Origin: Gemmatimonadaceae bacterium
GTDB taxonomy: Bacteria > Gemmatimonadota > Gemmatimonadetes > Gemmatimonadales > Gemmatimonadaceae
Direction: 5' to 3'
DNA length: 64,000 bases
Assembly: GCA_019186945.1 (NCBI GenBank)
Contig: JABAQJ010000001.1
Span: forward strand, 124,001-188,000
In this document: piece after piece, positions 53,624 to 61,245 of the stretch
Layout of the letters: every line of letters starts with the position of its first letter
How positions within the stretch are numbered: position 1 is the first letter of the stretch
Made by a program: the position numbers and the translations under genes
The notes under the pieces: generated by a model
Told to the model about the DNA's origin: nothing
What the model saw: the letters and a program-made list of their open reading frames with translations, nothing else
Databases searched by the model: none

Positions 53624-55108
53624 ATGACATCGACATTTCAGCCAGTGCCAGCGCGGCAGCCAGCGTTGGACCGACCGGCTTTCAAGGTGGCGGATCTTTC
53701 GCTGGCGGAGTGGGGCCGGAAGGAGATTCGTTTGGCGGAGCAGGAAATGCCGGGCCTGATGGCGATTCGGCGCGAGTATGAGGGAAGCCGGCCGTTGAGT
53801 GGTGCGCGCATCATGGGTTCGCTGCACATGACGGTACAGACCGCGGTGTTGATCGAGACCCTGGTTGCGCTTGGTGCGGACGTACGCTGGGTGTCGTGCA
53901 ACATCTTTTCCACGCAGGACCACGCAGCCGCCGCGGTGGCCGTCGGTCGGGACGGGACGGTCGAGGTTCCAAAGGGCATTGCGGTATTCGCCTGGAAGGG
54001 CGAGACGCTTGACGAATACTGGTGGTGCACGGAGCAAGCGTTGATGTGGCCGGACGGATCGGGTCCGACGTTGCTGCTGGATGACGGCGGCGATGCCACG
54101 CTTCTGGTGCACAAGGGTGCAGAGTTCGAGCTGGCGGGTCAGATTCCTGCCTTCGATGCCGCGAGCGAGCCTGAGGAATGGGGGGTGATCCTGGAGCTGC
54201 TGCGTGCGGAAGCTCGCGTCCGGCCAGGGCGCTGGACGAGGGTGGCGGCGGGGATTCGCGGTGTGTCGGAGGAGACGACGACCGGTGTGCACCGTCTGTA
54301 CGAGATGATGCGGAACGGCACCCTGTTGTTCCCGGCGATCAACGTGAACGACTCGGTGACGAAGTCCAAGTTCGACAACATCTACGGTTGCCGGCATTCC
54401 GTGATCGACGGTTTGAACCGGGCAACCGATGTGATGTTGAGCGGAAAGCTGGCGGTCGTTTGCGGGTATGGCGAAGTCGGCAAGGGGTGCGCGCAGGCTC
54501 TCCGTGGACAAGGGGCACGCGTAGTCGTGACAGAGATAGATCCGATCTGTGCGTTGCAGGCAGCGATGGAGGGCTTCGAGGTCAACACGGTGGAAGCGGT
54601 ACTCGATCGAGCCGATGTGTTCGTCACGGCAACGGGCAACCGGAACGTGATCACCGTGGAGCACATGGCCCGGATGAAGGACAAGGCGATCGTGGGAAAC
54701 ATCGGTCACTTCGACAACGAAATCGACATGGCCGGACTGAGGCGGATCCCGGGACTGCAACGGATCAACATCAAGCCACAGTATGACGAGTTCCGGTTTC
54801 CCGATGGGCACAGTGTGTTGATACTGGCGGAGGGTCGTCTTCTCAATCTCGGATGCGCAACGGGGCATCCCAGCTTCGTCATGTCCGCTTCGTTCTCGAA
54901 CCAGGTGCTGGCGCAACTCGAACTGCATTTGCGTGCCGAATCGTACGAGAAAAAGGTGTACACGCTCCCCAAGCACCTGGACGAGAAGGTCGCGCGTCTG
55001 CATCTGGCGAAACTGGGGGTGAGGCTGACGGAATTGACACCGGACCAGGCGACCTACATTGGTGTCGCCGTGGAGGGGCCGTACAAGCCGGAGCACTACC
55101 GATACTGA
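53624..55108 (+). CDS. ahcY: Adenosylhomocysteinase (S-adenosylhomocysteine hydrolase)
   Basis: 494 residues from ATG 53624 with a GAGGAA ribosome site; the open frame to 53249 overlaps the aminotransferase in another phase. [16 protein letters not shown] near residue 65, [27 protein letters not shown], the NAD motif [11 protein letters not shown] and the terminal K-P-E-H-Y-R-Y are all present. It splits S-adenosylhomocysteine to adenosine and homocysteine, relieving methyltransferase inhibition. Confidence 0.97.
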   Translation: MTSTFQPVPARQPALDRPAFKVADLSLAEWGRKEIRLAEQEMPGLMAIRREYEGSRPLSGARIMGSLHMTVQTAVLIETLVALGADVRWVSCNIFSTQDHAAAAVAVGRDGTVEVPKGIAVFAWKGETLDEYWWCTEQALMWPDGSGPTLLLDDGGDATLLVHKGAEFELAGQIPAFDAASEPEEWGVILELLRAEARVRPGRWTRVAAGIRGVSEETTTGVHRLYEMMRNGTLLFPAINVNDSVTKSKFDNIYGCRHSVIDGLNRATDVMLSGKLAVVCGYGEVGKGCAQALRGQGARVVVTEIDPICALQAAMEGFEVNTVEAVLDRADVFVTATGNRNVITVEHMARMKDKAIVGNIGHFDNEIDMAGLRRIPGLQRINIKPQYDEFRFPDGHSVLILAEGRLLNLGCATGHPSFVMSASFSNQVLAQLELHLRAESYEKKVYTLPKHLDEKVARLHLAKLGVRLTELTPDQATYIGVAVEGPYKPEHYRY

Positions 55109-55183
55109 GCCTGCGGCGGCCGAGCAGAGCGACCGGACGAGAACTGGGTCGATCGGGCTCCGCGGTCGTGCTGAGCCTCGACG

Positions 55184-55744
55184 TCAGGGCGAGGAATCGC
55201 TGGCCGGATCGTGTGCGGCCCGCCATGCGTCGATTCGATCGAGAGCGTCGTGCAGCCGGCGTGCCCCGCTGCCGGAAACTGCCGCGACGACAGCGCCGAA
55301 CTCGGCGAGCGTGGTGCGGAACAGCGAATCGAGCAGCTGCCGGTCGAACGGGCGGTCACGCACGCCGTCGCCTACCCAAGCGAGGTCGATATCGCAGAGG
55401 AGGTACAACGAACCAACGCGCTGTGCCGCGACCGCGTCGATCCATGCAGGCGAGGCACCGTAGTAGTGCCGGGCGTAGACGACAGTACTGAGCAAGTCGG
55501 TATCCTGGACTACGAGAGGTGGCCCTCCGGCGATCGCGACGTCCTCTCCGGCGATCTGCCCGCGCGCGATTTTTTCGACATCGCCAGCCAGCAGCGGGCG
55601 GCCGACAGTTTCGGCGTACGCGCGAGCATACTCCGGAATCCACACCGCGTGGAGCGCTTCCGCGAGCTGACGTGACAACGTGGTCTTGCCGGTGGACTCT
55701 GAGCCGGTGACGACGATGCGTATCGATCGAGTCGGCGCGGCCAC
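55184..55744 (-). CDS. NadR-type nicotinamide riboside kinase
   Basis: 186 residues from the GTG at 55744, 5 bp after the pnuC stop; ATG 55801 would overlap pnuC. P-loop G-S-E-S-T-G-K-T-T-L near residue 15, W-I-P-E-Y-A-R-A-Y, Q-D-T-D-L-L-S-T-V-V-Y and D-G-V-R-D-R-P-F correspond to the kinase domain of NadR. The nucleotidyltransferase half of NadR is missing, so this is a stand-alone kinase. It would phosphorylate nicotinamide riboside brought in by PnuC. Confidence 0.88.
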   Translation of the reverse strand: MAAPTRSIRIVVTGSESTGKTTLSRQLAEALHAVWIPEYARAYAETVGRPLLAGDVEKIARGQIAGEDVAIAGGPPLVVQDTDLLSTVVYARHYYGASPAWIDAVAAQRVGSLYLLCDIDLAWVGDGVRDRPFDRQLLDSLFRTTLAEFGAVVAAVSGSGARRLHDALDRIDAWRAAHDPASDSSP

Positions 55745-55749
55745 GCTCG

Positions 55750-56337
55750 TCAGGCGGTTGCTGGCTTGGTGTCCAACCGGTCCCGGCAGGAACGACTCCA
55801 TTGCAGATGACCGGACACTGCGAGGGCGAGGAAGACCGCGTACTGGAATCCAGTGAGGTAAAGCCCCTTGAGCAGCACGAGCATACCGACATAAACGACG
55901 TCGAGCACGATCCACAGGAGCCAGTTCTCGAGGATCTTTCGCGTCATCATCCACTGTGCGGCAAGCGAGAACGCAGACAGAGCCGCATCCAGCCAAGGTA
56001 GCGATGCGTCGGTGGTCCGATGGAGGACGAAACCCAACGTGAGCGACGCAGCGCTGGCTATGAGCAGAAGCGTCGTGCCGGTGCGTCGCGTCAAACGCGA
56101 CACGTGAAGCTCGGTTCGATTCTCGCCGCCGTACAGCCACTCGTACCAACCGTAGATGGAGAGGAGCAGGTAAATGACCTGCAGACCCATGTCCGCGTAC
56201 AGCTTCTCCCGAAAGAACAGGAGCGCGTACAGGCCGACGTTTACGATCGCCGTTGGCCAGGACCAGATGTTCTCGCGAGTGCTCAGGTATACGCTGATGA
56301 GCCCGAAGGTCACAGCAGCGATTTCGAGTCCATCCAC
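55750..56337 (-). CDS. pnuC: Nicotinamide riboside transporter PnuC
   Basis: 195 residues, about seven hydrophobic helices. N-I-W-S-W-P-T-A-I-V-N-V-G-L, Q-V-I-Y-L-L-L-S-I-Y-G-W-Y-E-W and W-I-V-L-D-V-V-Y-V-G-M are PnuC signatures with the aromatic residues of the substrate site. It moves nicotinamide riboside across the inner membrane by facilitated diffusion, driven by phosphorylation inside. It is the first gene of a two-gene unit with the NadR-type kinase. Confidence 0.93.
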   Translation of the reverse strand: MDGLEIAAVTFGLISVYLSTRENIWSWPTAIVNVGLYALLFFREKLYADMGLQVIYLLLSIYGWYEWLYGGENRTELHVSRLTRRTGTTLLLIASAASLTLGFVLHRTTDASLPWLDAALSAFSLAAQWMMTRKILENWLLWIVLDVVYVGMLVLLKGLYLTGFQYAVFLALAVSGHLQWSRSCRDRLDTKPATA

Positions 56338-56367
56338 GTTGAACGAAGTATTCGATGAAGAGCGCCG

Positions 56368-57489
56368 CTACTTCGGGACGATTCGGAGGATCCGGTCATC
56401 GCCGGCCTGGGGTGAGCCGCGCCCGTCCTTGTTACTAGTGGCAATGTACACGGTGCCATCGGGAGCGACGAGGACGTCACGAAGGCGGCCGAACTCTCCG
56501 GCGAACAGCGTTTCCGCGGCCGTCACGGCGCTTCCGTTCGTGGAGATCGTTAGGCGATGGAGTGCTCTTCCGTTGAGCGTGGTGAACAGCAGGGATCCGC
56601 GCCAGGCGGGGATGCGCGGGCTATCGTAGAACGCGAGACCCGATGGGGCAATCGTCGGCGTCCATGCGCGGAGCGGCTCGACGATGCCGTTCGCCTGGCA
56701 GAACCGCAGCTCGTTGGGGCCGGCGTCGCCGTCACAATATCCACGGACAGAAGGCCAACCGTAGTTCGCGCCAGCCTGGATGCGGTTCACCTCGTCGTTG
56801 TCCGAGGGCCCGTGCTCGGTTTCGTAGAGAGTCCCCGCTGGCGAGAATGAGATGCCCTGGGGATTGCGATGGCCGAACGAATACACGCTGGTCCCGAACG
56901 GATTGCCAGGCGCTGGACGGCCATCCAGCGTCACCCGCAGGATCTTGCCGGCAAGCGATGCGCGATCCTGGGCCGACTCGGCGGACGCGGCATCGCCGGT
57001 GGTCACGTAGAGGAGGCGATCCGGCCCGATCGCGAGGCGAGAACCGTTATGAACGGATGCTCCGGGAATGTCGTCGATCAGGATCTCTGGTGCGCCCAGG
57101 GCTCCGCCCGTGAAGAGCATTCGCACGACGCGGTTCTGCGTCCGACCTGCAGTCGTCGTCGTGTATGCAGCGTACACCCACGGTTGCGTGGAAAAGTCCG
57201 GATGCAACGCAAGTCCCATCAGACCGCCCTCGCCGATCTCGCTTACAGGCAGCTGACCGATTCGGGTGACCGAACCCGACACCGGGTTCACCCGTGAGAC
57301 CATGCCCGGACGTTCGCTGATCCAGATGGTTGCGTCCGGAGCCCATACCATCGACCAGATGGTGTCGAACCCACCGGCAACCGACTGGACCACGATTCCA
57401 TCGGCGTTAGGCGTGGTGGCGGTGGCTCCTCCGCAACCGACCAGGCCGAGGAAGAGCGCCGTGGAAGTGCTGGTCGCGCAGGATTTCAT
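56368..57489 (-). CDS. PQQ-type sugar dehydrogenase lipoprotein
   Basis: 373 residues from the ATG at 57489, placing a lipobox L-V-G-C (Cys19) properly; the frame is open to 57561. G-E-G-G-L-M-G-L-A-L-H-P-D-F, N-R-V-V-R, Y-V-T-T-G-D, S-F-G-H-R-N-P-Q-G-I, E-H-G-P-S-D-N-D-E-V-N and A-G-A-N-Y-G-W-P are hallmarks of the soluble glucose/sorbosone dehydrogenase six-bladed propeller. It oxidises sugars outside the cytoplasm using PQQ; no PQQ synthesis genes are in the window. Divergent from the DUF885 gene. Confidence 0.92.
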   Translation of the reverse strand: MKSCATSTSTALFLGLVGCGGATATTPNADGIVVQSVAGGFDTIWSMVWAPDATIWISERPGMVSRVNPVSGSVTRIGQLPVSEIGEGGLMGLALHPDFSTQPWVYAAYTTTTAGRTQNRVVRMLFTGGALGAPEILIDDIPGASVHNGSRLAIGPDRLLYVTTGDAASAESAQDRASLAGKILRVTLDGRPAPGNPFGTSVYSFGHRNPQGISFSPAGTLYETEHGPSDNDEVNRIQAGANYGWPSVRGYCDGDAGPNELRFCQANGIVEPLRAWTPTIAPSGLAFYDSPRIPAWRGSLLFTTLNGRALHRLTISTNGSAVTAAETLFAGEFGRLRDVLVAPDGTVYIATSNKDGRGSPQAGDDRILRIVPK

Positions 57490-57606
57490 GTGCCGGCGGA
57501 TGCGACAGGGCACTGACGGTCTGCCGTTGCGCGCAATGAACAGGTTCTTCGTCATCTGCATCTGGGGAAGCAGGGGGCCCGCCGTTATCCTGAGAATACT
57601 TGCATC

Positions 57607-59481
57607 ATGTCGAACTCTCGCGGTATGGGGTCACCCAGGCACACTCTACGGCTGGCGCTGGTGGCCGGCTCGGCGATCGTCGTCGTGTTGGCGAACGGTT
57701 GTGGGCTGGCGCTTTCGGGTACTGGGCGGGCTCCATCACCCACCGATTCGCTGCTGGCGCAGGGTGCACTGCAAGCGGTCGTGGATCAGTTCGTCTCCAA
57801 CGAGCAGCAAGTGGGCGCGCCCACGGTCGGGCCGCCGCTGGGTGAGCGTGCGGTTCGAGAGGGTGCCCGTTTTTCGCGCGCCCTCATACGGCGCCTCGAT
57901 TGGATCGACGTCAGCGCGCTGAACGAAGCCGACTATGTGACACTCCTGTCGATCCGCTCCGCGCTGGATGGCGTGGCTGAACGCGCACAGTTCTTCGAGA
58001 ACGATCTGGCGACATTCGCAGCCGCCTCTCCGTTTGCTCGGCTCGTTTACGTGCTCTCCGGCCTGATGCCGAGGGACTCGGCGGACGTGGCCGTGTATGC
58101 CTCCATGCTGACGTCGCTGGCGGCGTATGCAGATACTCTGCGGGCGGACCTGACGAGGAGAGAGTCGCAGGGGATCGTTCTCTCGCAGAGTGCCATTGAC
58201 CGGGCAATCGGAATGCTCGCGCCAGCGGAAGGCCTGACGCCCGATAACATGCTCCGACTATCGGGGCCTCGTACGCGTCTGCTGGATGACGTCTCCGCCT
58301 GGCATGCGATGGCGCAGGCCGATTCGGCAATTGCACGAGACCTTGTTCCCGCTGTCGCCCGTCTTCTGGCGTTCCTGCGGGGTGACTACGGTTCGCGCGG
58401 GCCGCGCGGGATTGGCTTGTGGCAGTACGTCGGCGGTCGGGAGTATTACCGCGCGCTCGTCCGGGCGGTGACGACACTCGATGTGACGCCCGAACAGACA
58501 CACGGCGTGGGTTTGCGCGAGGTAGCGCGCTTGTCGAGCGCGATGCAGTCGCTGCGGGCGCGCATCGCCGGATTCGACGTGCCGGCGGACTCGTTTCACG
58601 CTGCCTTGCGGCGAGATGCGCGCTATGGTGCCATCACGCCCGACGATGTGGCGGATCGCGTGCTGTTTGCTCAGTCCGAACTTCCGATCCTGGATGATTC
58701 GGGGATCGTGGCACCGGGCAATTACCCGATCGTAACCGCGCCGGCGATGGCGGTACCAGGAGGGGATCCGGTTTTCGGTTTCTATCGACAGCCCAACGCT
58801 CGCGATTCGTCGGCGCAGTACACGCCTTCGCCGCTCATGATGAAACCCGGGCTGTCGATACTGCTCGAACCACTCAGCTACTTCGCGATTTCGCCGGGTC
58901 GTCACGACCTGCTCGGTCGCCGTCTGGCACCTGGCCGAGACGTTGCGCGCTGGTATGCAAACGTTCCGGCTTTCAGCGACGGGTGGGGGCTTTACGCGCT
59001 GGATCTGTTGCGCGATACCGGGGCGCTCACGGATTCGTTGCAACAGTATGGTGCGTTGATGCTGGAGACGATAGCCGCGGTGCGTTTGGTGGTGGATGGC
59101 GGCATCCACTATTTCGGCTGGACGTCAGAGCAGGCATCGGCGTACATCCGCGAGCACACGATGCTCGATTCTGCCGAAGCGTTGGCGGAGGTCATGTTCA
59201 TGGCGCACGATGCGCCGGGTCTTGGGCTGGCGGCGGCGATGGGCGTCCACGAGATCCGCGGTGTGCGGCGTTGGCTGGAGCGCGAACTCGGGAAAGACTT
59301 CGATATTCGACGCTTCAACCGGGAGCTGCGCTCGTCAGGCCCCGTACCGTTGCAGGCACTGGGGCGCCATTTCGAGTGGTGGCTGTGGCAGGAGCGAGAG
59401 AGGATTCGGGAACTGCGGACCAGGACCAGTGAACGAAGCAGGCCTCAGGGCCAGGGGCCAACGACGGCACCGGCTGCCTGA
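57607..59481 (+). CDS. DUF885 family lipoprotein with a degenerate metal site
   Basis: 624 residues. Lipobox L-A-N-G-C (Cys32). The architecture follows DUF885: an N-terminal helical domain, Q-Y-V-G-G-R-E-Y-Y-R-A-L-V, a C-terminal F-S-D-G-W-G-L-Y-A and the V-D-G-G-I-H-Y-F-G-W-T-S-E-Q-A segment. But the zinc motif, normally H-E-x2-P-G-H-H, reads F-A-I-S-P-G-R-H, and the usual E-G-W-A-x-Y-x-E reads D-G-W-G-L-Y-A-L, so catalytic Glu and His are lost. It is probably a non-catalytic relative of these peptidases. Confidence 0.75.
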   Translation: MSNSRGMGSPRHTLRLALVAGSAIVVVLANGCGLALSGTGRAPSPTDSLLAQGALQAVVDQFVSNEQQVGAPTVGPPLGERAVREGARFSRALIRRLDWIDVSALNEADYVTLLSIRSALDGVAERAQFFENDLATFAAASPFARLVYVLSGLMPRDSADVAVYASMLTSLAAYADTLRADLTRRESQGIVLSQSAIDRAIGMLAPAEGLTPDNMLRLSGPRTRLLDDVSAWHAMAQADSAIARDLVPAVARLLAFLRGDYGSRGPRGIGLWQYVGGREYYRALVRAVTTLDVTPEQTHGVGLREVARLSSAMQSLRARIAGFDVPADSFHAALRRDARYGAITPDDVADRVLFAQSELPILDDSGIVAPGNYPIVTAPAMAVPGGDPVFGFYRQPNARDSSAQYTPSPLMMKPGLSILLEPLSYFAISPGRHDLLGRRLAPGRDVARWYANVPAFSDGWGLYALDLLRDTGALTDSLQQYGALMLETIAAVRLVVDGGIHYFGWTSEQASAYIREHTMLDSAEALAEVMFMAHDAPGLGLAAAMGVHEIRGVRRWLERELGKDFDIRRFNRELRSSGPVPLQALGRHFEWWLWQERERIRELRTRTSERSRPQGQGPTTAPAA

Positions 59482-61223
59482 AGGCGCTGCATTGCCGCAG
59501 GGAAATCGTCGTGGACGGCGAGTACCACCAGATCGCCGGGGCGCGCAATGCGCGTGACATGGTCGATGGCGGCAAGTTCGTCATCGGCTCGCACCAGCTG
59601 GTTGGGAGACGCTCCCAGTCTGATGAACTCGGCCGCGAGCAGGTCGGTCGTTTCACCAGGCGCACGTCCGCGCAGATACGCAGGCATTTCCTTGAGGATG
59701 AGCACGTCGGGCGCGAAACGCCACGCAGCGATCGCGAGCGCGTGGATCGCGCGGTTGTCGCGATCTCCGGCCTGACCGATCACGACCAGTCGTCGTCCCG
59801 CGATTCCGGCGAGGCCAGGAGCGATGGCGTTCCAGCCGTCGGGATTATGGACGAAGTCCACGAGGAGTCGCGCGCCGCGCAAGGTGAGCGTGGCAGATCG
59901 GCCGGGGTTGTCGAAGGCGTCCGTGCCGAATGTGCGCAGCGTGTGACTGATTCGGTCGATAGGCACGCGCAAGGCGAGGGCGGCGGCGCTCGCGGCAAGG
60001 GCGTTGGCGAGGTTGAAGCGCATGGTCCCGCCTAGTGAGATCGGCACGTCGGCTGCCCGAGCGAGTTCGTGTCGAGTGCCGTCGTGCCACGCGATCAAGT
60101 GGTGGCCGTGCAGGACGCATGCATCCGCACCGGCGGCGACGCTGCGCGAGATGGTGTCCGTTTCCCCTTCGAGCGAAAACCAGGTGACAGGCGCGATGAC
60201 CGTGTCGGCAAGCGCGCTGAGCGTGGCATCGTCGGCATTGAGGATGACGCGGCCAGTTCGCGGGATCGCCTTGGCGACGACGAGTTTGGTCTCGCCAAGC
60301 GCGCGGAGATCCTCGATGCCGTACTCGCCAAGGTGGTCGTCCGCGACGTTGGTGACCACGGCTGCCTGTGCTCGCTCGACGGCCAGACCGCGGCGGAGAA
60401 TGCCTCCCCTGGCGGTTTCGAGCACGGCGGCGGTCACGCGAGGATCGCGCAGGACGCGCCTAGCACCGGCGGGTCCGGCGTAATCGCCATCGGCCACGAT
60501 CTGATTGCCTACACTCACGCCGTCCGTACAGCTCCAACCCACCGTGTGACCAGCGGCGCACAACATCCGGGCGAGCAGGCGCGTGGTCGTGGTCTTGCCG
60601 TTGGAGCCGGTCACGAGCACAAGCGGAACGTCATGCAGCGACTTCCACGGGACGTTGGCAGGTTCAGGGAGTCGGGCCACTGGCGCGGTCCACGAACCCG
60701 TGCCGGCGCCGACCGTCAATGAATCGTCATCGATCGTAACGGATAGGCCGCGGGCATGCGCTGCGGCAACCATCGCCGCCAGCGCGGGTCGCCTGTCATG
60801 TTGAACGAATACCCTCAGACGAGACACGACGTCCGTGTAGTCCGGTGTGTCGGCGGCCAATTCGCGTTCCGCTGCCAGCCACGCTTGCTCGTTGATCTCG
60901 GTCGCTGCGAGGAGGCCGTCGATCGGTGCGCTGAGAAAGCAGCTGGCGAATCGCGATCCTGGTCGGTGCCTGACGACGATGGACTCGTGCGTCCAGCCGA
61001 GGCGCTCGAGGAGCCTGGCGATGGCGACTTGCCACGCTTCGAGCTGGTTGCTCGCCCGGTCCTCGGGCAGATCGAGTTCCAGGACCGCACCGGGGCGTTC
61101 GGAATACAGATTGGCTCCCATGAGCCGTCGTGAGCCAATGATGGCTGGTGACGGATATGGATGCTGAGGTGCCGGGAGTTCCGACGCGTCCCCCGGGAAG
61201 GAGGGGACGCCAGGTGCCGTCAT
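59445..61223 (-). CDS. Mur ligase family protein paired with cyanophycin synthetase
   Basis: 592 residues from ATG 61223, just after the cphA stop. An N-terminal domain of about 190 residues (N-L-Y-S-E-R-P-G-A-V-L-E-L-D-L near residue 45) has no ATP-grasp motifs. The Mur ligase part has V-T-G-S-N-G-K-T-T-T-T-R (ATP loop), V-L-E-T-A-R-G-G-I-L-R-R-G, N-V-A-D-D-H-L-G and D-F-V-H-N-P-D-G-W-N, as in the C-terminal half of CphA. It should join an amino acid to a peptide or polymer with ATP. Its 3' end overlaps the DUF885 gene by 37 bp, tail to tail. Confidence 0.8.
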   Translation of the reverse strand: MTAPGVPSFPGDASELPAPQHPYPSPAIIGSRRLMGANLYSERPGAVLELDLPEDRASNQLEAWQVAIARLLERLGWTHESIVVRHRPGSRFASCFLSAPIDGLLAATEINEQAWLAAERELAADTPDYTDVVSRLRVFVQHDRRPALAAMVAAAHARGLSVTIDDDSLTVGAGTGSWTAPVARLPEPANVPWKSLHDVPLVLVTGSNGKTTTTRLLARMLCAAGHTVGWSCTDGVSVGNQIVADGDYAGPAGARRVLRDPRVTAAVLETARGGILRRGLAVERAQAAVVTNVADDHLGEYGIEDLRALGETKLVVAKAIPRTGRVILNADDATLSALADTVIAPVTWFSLEGETDTISRSVAAGADACVLHGHHLIAWHDGTRHELARAADVPISLGGTMRFNLANALAASAAALALRVPIDRISHTLRTFGTDAFDNPGRSATLTLRGARLLVDFVHNPDGWNAIAPGLAGIAGRRLVVIGQAGDRDNRAIHALAIAAWRFAPDVLILKEMPAYLRGRAPGETTDLLAAEFIRLGASPNQLVRADDELAAIDHVTRIARPGDLVVLAVHDDFPAAMQRLQAAGAVVGPWP

Positions 61224-61245
61224 GTGGGGTGTCGCATGGCTGACG

